Of a stretch of DNA of 5,801 nt, positions 1-5,801 are shown in pieces. Each line of letters begins with the position of its first letter. Positions within the stretch are counted from its first letter, which is position 1. A program made the position numbers and the translations under genes. Below the pieces are notes generated by a model. It was not told where the DNA came from and did not search any database. It saw only the letters and a program-made list of their open reading frames with translations. The stretch lies in the NCBI GenBank assembly GCA_019454705.1, contig JACFNS010000179.1:1-5801 (forward strand). Direction: 5' to 3'. This DNA comes from Taibaiella sp. Lineage in GTDB: Bacteria > Bacteroidota > Bacteroidia > Chitinophagales > Chitinophagaceae.

Positions 1-1110
1 TGCCTCCCTGCCTTTGTCAAAAGAGCGTTGTATACTCCTGCCCGATGGGGTATAATAACGGGCAATCGTCAGCCTGAGTGCAGAGCCATCGCCCAGATCA
101 AACTGGTCTTGCACCAACCCCTTGCCAAAAGTACGCCGACCTATAATGATACCCCTGTCCCAATCCTGTACAGCACCGGCAATAATTTCACTGGCAGATG
201 CGGATTGTTCATCCACAAGGATAATGAGTTTCCCTTCTTCAAAATCTCCCCTCTTTCCTGCTACATAATTATGAGGCACAGAGTTAACACCTTTAGTAGA
301 TACTATCAGTTTATCCCCCGACAAAAACTCGTCTGCAATTTGCTTGGCAGGCTCCAGGTAGCCGCCTGAGTTCTGCCTGAGGTCAAGCAGCAGGTTACGC
401 ATACCCTTTTTCTTCAAAGCTGTCAGCTTCTTCTGAAACTCCTCGTAAGTACTTTCGCTGAAACGGTTGATTTTGATGATGCCGGTTACGCTATCCAGCA
501 TCACAGCAGCTTCAATACTGTAGCGGGGTATCTCATCCCGTTTTATTGATACAGTTCTCAAATCCCCGCTTACGGCATCCATCATGGTCAGGAATACCTT
601 GCTGAATTGTTTTCCCTTCAGCATTTTTATGATGCGCTCCGATGTAATATTATTGCCGGCTACTACACTGTCTCCTACTTTTATCAGCTTATCGCCTATT
701 TGTATGCCAGCTATCTCTGCCGGACCATTTTCTATTACGGATGTTATCTGTATGGTATCTGCAGTGATGGCAAACTCTACACCTATGCCAAAGAAGCTGC
801 CTTCCAGCTCTTCATTCACCATTTGCAGTTTATCGGCGGGAATATAAACCGTGTGGGGGTCCAGGTGGCGGATGATACCATCTACCGCATCTTCGTACAG
901 CACGTTGCTGTTAACCGAATCTACATAACGGGCGTTTATCAGGTCTATTATCTGCTCCAGCCTGTCGTTACGCTGTATGATGGTAGCAATGTCCCGTTTG
1001 TTTCTCAGCGAATCGCGCAGGTTGAATCCTATGGCCATACCTATTACCAGTATTACAGCCGATAACATCGGCCACCATAGCTTTACTTTATTTGTCTGCT
1101 TACCCTGCAC
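1..1110 (-). CDS. S41 family C-terminal-processing peptidase, membrane-anchored (3' end cut off by window edge)
   Basis: This is a serine protease of the CtpA/Prc/tail-specific family, which cleaves proteins near their C-termini in the periplasm. The 370 visible residues hold a short Lys-rich N-terminus and one membrane segment (about residues 11-29), so the body should face the periplasm. A PDZ domain follows (about 98-185, with EIAGIQIGDKL at 132-142), then the peptidase core with DLRQNSGG at 243-250. The catalytic serine is Ser305 in QSASASE. The catalytic lysine is Lys330 in TFGKG, followed by GLVQ with Gln334. RYYTPSGRSIQ is typical of the region after the active site. The start is GTG at 1110: a stop lies in frame at 1150-1152, no ATG lies between, and the first internal ATG (Met15) would cut into the membrane anchor. 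Bacteroidota members are usually about 530-560 residues, so roughly 150-190 are missing. The gene is divergent from the kinase gene. The substrate is unknown. Confidence 0.95.
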   Translation of the reverse strand, partial: MQGKQTNKVKLWWPMLSAVILVIGMAIGFNLRDSLRNKRDIATIIQRNDRLEQIIDLINARYVDSVNSNVLYEDAVDGIIRHLDPHTVYIPADKLQMVNEELEGSFFGIGVEFAITADTIQITSVIENGPAEIAGIQIGDKLIKVGDSVVAGNNITSERIIKMLKGKQFSKVFLTMMDAVSGDLRTVSIKRDEIPRYSIEAAVMLDSVTGIIKINRFSESTYEEFQKKLTALKKKGMRNLLLDLRQNSGGYLEPAKQIADEFLSGDKLIVSTKGVNSVPHNYVAGKRGDFEEGKLIILVDEQSASASEIIAGAVQDWDRGIIIGRRTFGKGLVQDQFDLGDGSALRLTIARYYTPSGRSIQRSFDKGREA

Positions 1111-1127
1111 CTGTAAAAAATTGACCG

Positions 1128-1135
1128 CAAAGTTA
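1128..1135 (-). promoter_or_regulatory. Bacteroidota-type -7 promoter element for the S41 peptidase
   Basis: Read on the minus strand this is TAACTTTG, a perfect match to the TAnnTTTG element used by the Bacteroidota primary sigma factor. No clear TTG is seen at the -33 position; only a T-rich stretch is there. Transcription would begin near 1121-1123, leaving about 11-13 nt before the GTG start. This supports that start over any upstream alternative. Confidence 0.5.
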
Positions 1136-1164
1136 ACGGGTATTTTCTGTTATAAAATAATATT

Positions 1165-1199
1165 AATGCGCCTGCTGCATAGTATGTTACAATGCGCCT
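1165..1199. repeat. Pair of 9-bp direct repeats in the divergent spacer
   Basis: AATGCGCCT occurs at 1165-1173 and again at 1191-1199, in the same orientation and 26 bp apart start to start. The pair lies between the promoters of the divergent peptidase and kinase genes, upstream of both. The repeat is seen directly. A role as a binding site for a regulator on one DNA face (about 2.5 helical turns apart) is only a guess. Confidence 0.4.
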
Positions 1200-1269
1200 A
1201 TAACAATACAATAATAAAGCCTGTATGTTCACATTAGCCTGTTCGGAAAATCTGTGCTACATTTATCTT

Positions 1270-2109
1270 ATGGCTTCCGTACTCATTGCCGAAAGCGGCT
1301 CCACTAAGACAGACTGGTACCTGGCAGGCGCTACCAAAAAGCCCCTGCATGCCAAGACATCAGGTATCAACCCCTACCTGCAAACCTCTTTTGAAATCAA
1401 CGCTCTGCTCAGCCACGAACTGCAACTGAAAAAGTACAAACCCGAACAAGTATATTTTTACGGAGCCGGTGCGGGCACGCCCGAAAAACAGGAGGAACTG
1501 AAACAAATACTTAAGGCATTCTTCGGCGCTAAAAAAGTGGAGGTAAAAAGTGACCTGACGGCTGCCTGCAGGGGCCTAAGCGGCAAAAACAAAGGCGTGG
1601 TTGCCATCTTAGGTACAGGCAGTAATTCCTGCTACTACGACGGTAAAACCATCAAATCGCGTATGCCATCGCTGGGCTATGTAGCGGGAGACGAGGGCAG
1701 CGGCAACCATATGGGCAAGCGTGTGTTGCGCTATTACGCTTACAATACTTTTGACGAAGAATTGAAAGCGGCTTTTGAACAACTGTTCGGCAATGATATA
1801 TCCACCATCGTCAATAATATCTACAAAAAGCCATTCGCTAACCGCTACCTGGCATCATTCACACAATTGCTGGTAGAGAACCGGGGGCACTATATGGTAG
1901 AAAACATCATAGAAGACAGCCTGAACGAGTTTTTCCATCACCACATCCTTAAATACCGCGAAAGCTGGAAATACCCCATCCATTTTACAGGATCGGTGGC
2001 CTATGAGTTCAGGGATGTAATTAAAGACATCTGCCTGCAAAACGAGCTTACATTAGGCAAAATAGAGCGCAGCCCGCTGAAGGGGCTGATTGAATTTCAT
2101 AAGCAATGA
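1270..2109 (+). CDS. N-acetylglucosamine kinase-like protein (BadF/BadG/BcrA/BcrD ATPase family)
   Basis: This is a 279-residue cytoplasmic sugar kinase of the ASKHA (actin/Hsp70/hexokinase) fold, likely using ATP to phosphorylate N-acetylglucosamine or a related amino sugar in salvage or wall recycling. Visible motifs are the first phosphate loop, ESGSTKTDW (8-16), a likely catalytic Asp95 in SDLTAA, the second phosphate loop GTGSNS (115-120), GYVAGDEGSGNHMG (136-149), and the adenosine motif HFTGSVAYEF (238-247). The C-terminus PLKGLIEFH is typical of the family. The length matches the short Bacteroidota members of about 280 residues. The frame stays open 15 codons upstream to 1225, but those residues (MFTLACSENLCYIYL) do not look like the family, whereas the ATG at 1270 places the first phosphate loop a few residues from the N-terminus as expected. 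Substrate specificity cannot be read from sequence. The gene converges with the outer-membrane protein gene downstream. Confidence 0.88.
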   Translation: MASVLIAESGSTKTDWYLAGATKKPLHAKTSGINPYLQTSFEINALLSHELQLKKYKPEQVYFYGAGAGTPEKQEELKQILKAFFGAKKVEVKSDLTAACRGLSGKNKGVVAILGTGSNSCYYDGKTIKSRMPSLGYVAGDEGSGNHMGKRVLRYYAYNTFDEELKAAFEQLFGNDISTIVNNIYKKPFANRYLASFTQLLVENRGHYMVENIIEDSLNEFFHHHILKYRESWKYPIHFTGSVAYEFRDVIKDICLQNELTLGKIERSPLKGLIEFHKQ

Positions 2110-2170
2110 TATTCTACCCTTAAGGGATAATATTCCATTAGCTTATTCCACACTTCACATAAATAACATC

Positions 2171-2201
2171 AAAAAAATAACCCCGGAAAATCCGGGGTTA
2201 T
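2171..2201 (-). terminator. Intrinsic terminator of the outer-membrane protein gene
   Basis: A perfect 11-bp stem pairs 2177-2187 with 2191-2201 around a 3-nt loop, with CCCCGG/CCGGGG at its core. On the minus strand the stem is followed directly by a run of seven T (2171-2177; the last one also pairs at the base of the stem), as expected for a rho-independent terminator. It starts about 25 nt after the stop of the outer-membrane protein gene. In the plus direction the tail is TATCTATATA, a poorer U-tract, so it may only partly stop transcription from the kinase gene. Confidence 0.87.
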
Positions 2202-2226
2202 CTATATACAGTGTATTCTGTTATTA

Positions 2227-3978
2227 TTAGTTCCTCCTCAGGTTCGGGAATGGAGGTGCTACGTTAGCAGGACCTTCTTCACCGGGAAGAGCTGAGCGGT
2301 ACATTACTGAGTTAGGATCACCGGCCTGGCCATATTGGAATATGAAACGGTTACGGTCGATACCATGTTTCTCACTCATGAACTCGATGATTGCGTTAAC
2401 GCGATCCCAAGAGCGCTGCTGCTGTACTTTGCTGGCGTTACCTGCACCTGTGATAACCACTTTACAAGTTGGGTTAGCCATCATTTGTGCAGCAAGGCTA
2501 GACAGTTGAGCCTGTGCAGAAGGAGCGATGCTAGAAGAGCTACCTGTGAAGATGATGCTACCGGCACCTATGCTACCACAAGCGGGAGCCATAGAACCAC
2601 AACCATCAGGGCAAGGGCACTTACCAACACCATCAGCGTCAACAGGCTGACACTCAGTCGGAGTTATCAATTGCTTATCGCGATCGTCAGGTACACCGTC
2701 ACCGTCAGTATCCAGCGGGCAACCGTGGCTGTCAACAGCTACGCCCATTGGTGTACCGGGACATTTGTCGAACTGGTCAGTGATACCATCGCCGTCAGAA
2801 TCAGGCAGAGTTGGATCAGGCAGTATCATGTGACGAGGATAGCTCATCTCGTTGTACATATGATCCAGTGGGTTCAGCCAGTACAGAGGTTCTACGCTCT
2901 TAGCTTTGTTACCCAGGTTGAAGTTAACACCCAGAGACAGGTAGTTGATACCATCGTTCTGTGCAGACAATACAGGAGAACCTGAAATTTGTTGAGCCCA
3001 ACGCTGACCATCCAGCAGGTCTTCGTCCCAAGGCAGAGTAACGCGGTCTTCGATTGCGATGTTGATACGCCTGCTCACTTTGAACTGCAGACCCAAACCG
3101 AAGCTTGGAGCAAAGTTCAGAGTCTTGTTATTGAAGATAGCAGGACGACGACGGTCGCGCTCGTTTTCAGCTTCTGTCTCGTGGGTACCATCCATACCGG
3201 CAGCCAGGTTATCCCTGATTTGCTTACGGTTTTCGGTAACCTGTGGCAAAGTTTGAGCACCGGTTGTGATAGCATCGAAATCATACTTTTGCATGTTGGC
3301 ATCCAATGCATCAACACGAGTGTTGAAAGCAATAGCACCAAGGCCTAAGAAAGCATAAATACCTAATGAAGTCTTTGCTTTATGAAACCTCCAGTTGTTA
3401 GTGCTGGCTATCAGGTCGAAGTTCAGTTGGTGAGCTTCCATCCTGTAGTTCCAGAATACCGGATCTGTAGGTATGTTAGGTGTGCCAGGGATACCAGGAA
3501 TACCGGGAACAGGCATGTAGCCATTATCAGTCCATGCCGGGTTCCACCTGTAGTTCCTGTCTTCCTGCCATGCCATACCCTTGGCTACGCCATAGTTGTA
3601 TTGCAAACGGGTAGAGAACACATAGCCCCAAGATTTACGAATGTGAGCGTGGAAACCATATCCACCATTTCCTTTATGCCAGAAGAACAATGAAGGAACG
3701 TCACCGGAAACATTATACATGCCAAGACCTACACCCAACTCCCACATATTGCGTGGTTTTGAAGGGAAAGCATATTGGTTATTCAGGAACCGGCGGTGCT
3801 GATTCATGCGCGACCGCGGAATGTAGTTAGAATCTAATACATCATAACTTTCTCCTCTATACGTCATGTCCCGGCCAGACCATTGGGCCGGTTGCGTAGT
3901 GGTTTCCTGAGCATTTACCGTTCCTGTGGCGAGTAGCGCACAGACACCGGTGAGCAAAAGGTAATTTTTGTTGACCAT
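2227..3978 (-). CDS. OmpA-family outer-membrane protein with N-terminal beta-barrel, TSP3 repeats and modified OmpA-like C-terminal domain
   Basis: This 583-residue envelope protein probably links the outer membrane to the periplasm or cell wall. It begins with a signal peptide (1-23, cleavage after TVNA). A region of alternating aromatic and hydrophobic strands typical of a porin-like barrel follows (about 78-356), starting at MWELGVGLGMY and ending at YLSLGVNFNLG. Within it are a Gly-Pro loop (156-170) and a highly charged loop (about 262-279). Next come calcium-binding TSP3-type repeats, DSDGDGITD (393-401) and DTDGDGVPDD (423-432), and a Cys cluster (C443, C454, C456, C460, C467). An OmpA-like domain (about 473-555) closes the protein, with IIFTGSSS and RSWDRVNAI. 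The canonical GHTD is GAGN here and the usual NRRVEF end is absent. Cys13 is not in a lipobox, so it is not a lipoprotein. The stop is followed by two more in-frame TAA codons. The strong promoter and terminator suggest high expression as a single-gene unit. Confidence 0.93.
   Translation of the reverse strand: MVNKNYLLLTGVCALLATGTVNAQETTTQPAQWSGRDMTYRGESYDVLDSNYIPRSRMNQHRRFLNNQYAFPSKPRNMWELGVGLGMYNVSGDVPSLFFWHKGNGGYGFHAHIRKSWGYVFSTRLQYNYGVAKGMAWQEDRNYRWNPAWTDNGYMPVPGIPGIPGTPNIPTDPVFWNYRMEAHQLNFDLIASTNNWRFHKAKTSLGIYAFLGLGAIAFNTRVDALDANMQKYDFDAITTGAQTLPQVTENRKQIRDNLAAGMDGTHETEAENERDRRRPAIFNNKTLNFAPSFGLGLQFKVSRRINIAIEDRVTLPWDEDLLDGQRWAQQISGSPVLSAQNDGINYLSLGVNFNLGNKAKSVEPLYWLNPLDHMYNEMSYPRHMILPDPTLPDSDGDGITDQFDKCPGTPMGVAVDSHGCPLDTDGDGVPDDRDKQLITPTECQPVDADGVGKCPCPDGCGSMAPACGSIGAGSIIFTGSSSSIAPSAQAQLSSLAAQMMANPTCKVVITGAGNASKVQQQRSWDRVNAIIEFMSEKHGIDRNRFIFQYGQAGDPNSVMYRSALPGEEGPANVAPPFPNLRRN
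3485..3511. repeat. Three tandem degenerate 9-bp units coding Pro-Gly-Ile/Thr
   Basis: On the plus strand the units are CCAGGGATA (3485-3493), CCAGGAATA (3494-3502) and CCGGGAACA (3503-3511). On the coding strand they give PGI-PGI-PGT-type triplets inside the Gly-Pro loop of the outer-membrane protein. The array is in frame, so gain or loss of units would alter loop length without breaking the gene. Confidence 0.6.
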
Positions 3979-4029
3979 AACAGATTTGTTTATTAATATA
4001 ATTTTTGGTTAACCTAATTAATAACTTGA

Positions 4030-4061
4030 CAAAGGTATAGCGTAGCATTTAAAAAAACAAA
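4030..4061 (-). promoter_or_regulatory. Bacteroidota-type promoter of the outer-membrane protein gene (-33 and -7 elements)
   Basis: Read on the minus strand, TTTG (4061-4058) is followed by a 20-bp spacer and TACCTTTG (4037-4030), which matches the TAnnTTTG -7 element and its TTG-containing -33 partner. This is the best promoter in the window. Transcription would start near 4023-4025, giving a 5' leader of about 45 nt. The leader is AT-rich without a Shine-Dalgarno sequence, as is usual for highly expressed Bacteroidota genes. Confidence 0.7.
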
Positions 4062-4152
4062 GAACAAAAAATAAAATTAATGCACACTTTTTGTCCTTAG
4101 TAACATGCTTTTATACATCAAAGAACTACTTTTACCCGCAATAAAACAAGGC

Positions 4153-4160
4153 TATTTTTG
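4153..4160 (+). promoter_or_regulatory. Bacteroidota-type -7 element for the polyprenyl synthase gene
   Basis: TATTTTTG matches TAnnTTTG exactly. It sits 28 nt before the ATG at 4189, so transcription would begin about 22 nt before the start codon. The -33 region (around 4130-4133) is only T-rich, with no clear TTG. Confidence 0.5.
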
Positions 4161-4188
4161 TTAATTTACGGTTATCTTGACATATAAC

Positions 4189-5151
4189 ATGGAATTGGTC
4201 AAAAAGGTTGTCGGAACTGAACTTTCTCTTTTCGAAAAAAAATTTGCAGAACACGTCAAAGGTGCAAACCCTTTGCTGGACAGGATTATGAAGTTCATAA
4301 TCAAACGTAAGGGTAAACAGATGCGCCCTATGTTTGTACTCCTTTGCGCCAAAATAGCCGGTGGCATTACAGAAAAGACCTATCGCGCAGCTTCATTAAT
4401 CGAGCTGCTGCATACCGCCACCCTGGTTCACGACGACGTTGTGGACAACTCAATGCTGAGGCGTAACTTTTTCTCCATCAACGCATTGTGGAAAAATAAG
4501 ATTGCCGTACTGGTAGGCGACTACCTCCTGTCCAAGGGGCTGCTGCTTTCTTTAGAAAACGATGATTATCAAATACTTAAGATTACTTCAAGGGCTGTAA
4601 AAGAGATGAGTGAAGGCGAATTGCTGCAAATGGAGAAAGCCCGAAAGCTTGATATTGAGGAAAAAACATATTTTGATATTATTAAAGGTAAGACTTCGTC
4701 CCTGCTTTCAGCTGCCTGCTCTGCCGGTGCATTTTCAGCGCAGGACGATAGTGAAACCACAGAATATTTCAGGCAGTTTGGCGAATATGTCGGCATAGCC
4801 TTCCAGATAAAAGACGACCTCTTTGACTATGGCCAGGATAATATTGGCAAGCCAACCGGCATTGACATAAAAGAGAAGAAAATGACCTTGCCGTTGATTT
4901 ATACACTTCAAAAGGCTGATCGCGACATCAAAAGAAAAATTATTTATATAGTAAAAAATCAGAATACCGATAAAGAAAAGGTAGCCGAGGTGATTAATTA
5001 TGTACACCAGTCGGGTGGAATAGAATACTCTGTACAGAAAATGAAAGAATACCAGGCCAAGGCTCTGGCAATGCTCGACAAATATCCTGACTCTCCCGGC
5101 AAGAGCGCCCTTATTGAATTAGTAAACTATGTGATAGACCGCAAGTATTAA
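4189..5151 (+). CDS. ispB: Polyprenyl diphosphate synthase, long-chain type (IspB-like trans-isoprenyl diphosphate synthase)
   Basis: This 320-residue enzyme joins isopentenyl diphosphate units head to tail onto an allylic primer, in the cytoplasm. In Bacteroidota the long-chain product normally supplies the menaquinone side chain. The first Asp-rich motif is DDVVD (82-86) in LLHTATLVHDDVVD, followed by Arg91-Arg92. The second is DDLFD (209-213) in QIKDDLFDYG. GKPTGIDI (220-227) and KMTLPLIYTL (231-240) are also family hallmarks. The fifth residue before the first DDxxD is Ala77, not a bulky aromatic, which fits a long-chain rather than a farnesyl or geranylgeranyl synthase; exact chain length cannot be read. 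The frame is open to a TTG at 4177 (MTYN before the ATG), but ATG at 4189 is preferred, and the length matches the family. The gene is divergent from the outer-membrane protein gene and lies 74 nt upstream of uvrA with no clear terminator between, so read-through into uvrA is possible. The symbol is family-level. Confidence 0.92.
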   Translation: MELVKKVVGTELSLFEKKFAEHVKGANPLLDRIMKFIIKRKGKQMRPMFVLLCAKIAGGITEKTYRAASLIELLHTATLVHDDVVDNSMLRRNFFSINALWKNKIAVLVGDYLLSKGLLLSLENDDYQILKITSRAVKEMSEGELLQMEKARKLDIEEKTYFDIIKGKTSSLLSAACSAGAFSAQDDSETTEYFRQFGEYVGIAFQIKDDLFDYGQDNIGKPTGIDIKEKKMTLPLIYTLQKADRDIKRKIIYIVKNQNTDKEKVAEVINYVHQSGGIEYSVQKMKEYQAKALAMLDKYPDSPGKSALIELVNYVIDRKY

Positions 5152-5202
5152 CCCATAGCAAAATACATTTCTGATGTTTACGGGTTGCGCTGCTCATTTG
5201 CT

Positions 5203-5210
5203 TAAATTTG
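5203..5210 (+). promoter_or_regulatory. Bacteroidota-type -7 element for uvrA
   Basis: TAAATTTG matches TAnnTTTG exactly and ends 15 nt before the uvrA ATG. Transcription would begin near 5215-5217, leaving a leader of only about 10 nt. A TTG at 5185-5187 could be the -33 element, but its 15-bp spacing is shorter than usual; TTTA at 5177-5180 is an alternative with 22 bp. Confidence 0.45.
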
Positions 5211-5225
5211 CTTTCCGCATAGGTT

Positions 5226-5801
5226 ATGGCAACAAAAGAGCAGGCAGCATCGTCCAAAGGATTTATTGAAGTTTCAGGAGCAAGGGTACACAACCTCAAG
5301 AATTTAGACGTATCCATTCCCAAAAATCAATTAGTGGTTATCACCGGCATCAGTGGTTCGGGCAAGTCATCATTGGCATTCGATACCATTTTTGCCGAAG
5401 GGCAGCGCCGCTATATGGAGAGCTTTGCCGCATATGCCCGCCAGTTCCTCGGCGACCTGGAAAGGCCTGACGTGGACAAAATCTCCGGCCTCTCACCTGT
5501 CATTTCTATTGAGCAAAAAACCACCAACCGCAATCCCCGCTCTACCGTGGGTACAGTTACCGAGGTGTACGACTTTATGCGTTTGCTGTATGCCCGTGCT
5601 GCCGAAGCCTACTCGTACAACACGGGTAAAAAGATGGTGCGCTTCAGCGAGGAAGAAATTGTAGCACATATAGAGGAACATTTCAACGACAAAAAGATTG
5701 TATTGCTGGCACCAATAGTGAGGGGGCGTAAAGGGCATTATCGTGAGTTGTTCGAGCAATTCCGCAAACAGGGCTACCTGAAGGTGCGCGTAGACGGCGA
5801 G
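5226..5801 (+). CDS. uvrA: UvrABC excinuclease subunit A (5' part, cut off by window edge)
   Basis: UvrA is the damage-sensing ATPase of nucleotide excision repair; it dimerises, loads UvrB onto damaged DNA and then leaves. The 192 visible residues of an expected 930-950 include [12 protein letters not shown] (18-29), Walker [10 protein letters not shown] (41-49), [20 protein letters not shown] (56-75), and [20 protein letters not shown] followed by [17 protein letters not shown], which leads into the UvrB-interaction region. The section [15 protein letters not shown] followed by [13 protein letters not shown] resembles Bacteroidota UvrA, which lacks the Cys-Pro seen at the matching place in E. 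coli; this is not a defect. ATG at 5226 is chosen because it is the first start giving the conserved N-terminus, with a promoter element just upstream. The signature motifs, zinc modules and second ATPase half lie beyond the window. Confidence 0.97.
   Translation, partial: MATKEQAASSKGFIEVSGARVHNLKNLDVSIPKNQLVVITGISGSGKSSLAFDTIFAEGQRRYMESFAAYARQFLGDLERPDVDKISGLSPVISIEQKTTNRNPRSTVGTVTEVYDFMRLLYARAAEAYSYNTGKKMVRFSEEEIVAHIEEHFNDKKIVLLAPIVRGRKGHYRELFEQFRKQGYLKVRVDGE

Noticed and set aside
28..1237. Several plus-strand open frames across the left end (28-369, 584-847, 607-1065, 977-1237)
   Set aside because: They are antisense to the S41 peptidase gene, which has every expected motif in one continuous frame; their translations look like shadow sequence.
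1225..1269. Upstream ATG at 1225 as the kinase start
   Set aside because: The added 15 residues do not fit the family N-terminus, and the ATG at 1270 gives the usual distance to the first phosphate loop.
2110..2140. CCCTTAAGGG as a terminator for the kinase gene
   Set aside because: Only three G-C pairs flank a TTAA loop, the outer bases mispair, and no T-run follows.
2335..2985. Long open frame of 216 codons on the plus strand, antisense to the outer-membrane protein gene
   Set aside because: It lies wholly inside a well-supported gene, its translation shows no recognisable domain or membrane pattern, and biased codon use of a highly expressed gene commonly leaves open antisense frames. 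The same holds for the open frames at 2989-3348 and 3382-3693.
4007..4014. 8-bp palindrome GGTTAACC in the leader of the outer-membrane protein gene
   Set aside because: The symmetry does not extend beyond 8 bp, it has no loop to form a stable hairpin, and no second copy is seen nearby.
4177..4188. TTG at 4177 as start of the polyprenyl synthase
   Set aside because: It would add only four residues and uses a rare start codon; an ATG follows at 4189 with a normal family N-terminus.
5152..5225. Possible terminator or small gene between the polyprenyl synthase and uvrA
   Set aside because: No stable stem with a T-run and no convincing open frame was seen; only the uvrA -7 element is supported.
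5581..5640. Missing Cys-Pro in UvrA compared with E. coli, as a possible defect
   Set aside because: Bacteroidota UvrA proteins typically have an AYSY-type sequence there, so it is a normal lineage difference.
1..5801. A new multi-gene system, defence island or mobile element
   Set aside because: All five genes belong to familiar chromosomal families; there are no transposase, integrase, toxin-antitoxin, CRISPR or tRNA features and no flanking terminal repeats.

Overview
This window looks like ordinary chromosomal housekeeping sequence from a member of the Bacteroidota, most plausibly a Chitinophagaceae-like lineage. Three things point there. The gene starts lack Shine-Dalgarno sequences. 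Perfect matches to the Bacteroidota -7 promoter element TAnnTTTG lie just upstream of four of the five genes, on the correct strand. The protein types also fit: a TSP3-repeat OmpA-family porin, a short GlcNAc-kinase-like BadF/BadG ATPase, and a UvrA of the Bacteroidota type. The family-level placement rests on memory of similar proteins, not on a search.

Layout, left to right: (1) the 5' part of a membrane-anchored S41 (C-terminal-processing) protease on the minus strand, cut by the left edge; (2) a 159-nt divergent spacer with a promoter and a 9-bp direct repeat; (3) a plus-strand N-acetylglucosamine-kinase-like gene; (4) a short convergent spacer holding a strong intrinsic terminator for the minus-strand gene that follows; (5) a minus-strand gene for a 583-residue outer-membrane protein with beta-barrel, TSP3 repeats, a Cys cluster and an OmpA-like C-terminal domain; (6) a 210-nt divergent spacer with a promoter for each neighbour; (7) a plus-strand long-chain-type polyprenyl diphosphate synthase; (8) a 74-nt spacer with a promoter; (9) the start of uvrA, cut by the right edge.

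The genes are not an obvious operon. Each has its own start region, and the only co-directional pair is polyprenyl synthase-uvrA. Loosely, four of the products serve the envelope (periplasmic proteolysis, amino-sugar salvage, outer-membrane structure, isoprenoid quinone or lipid carrier side chains) and the fifth is DNA repair. I found no mobile element, CRISPR array, RNA gene, phage or defence system, and no evidence of a new multi-gene system. The points most worth a second look are the non-canonical peptidoglycan-binding motif and Cys cluster of the OmpA-family protein, the very short predicted 5' leaders, and the direct repeat between the protease and kinase genes.
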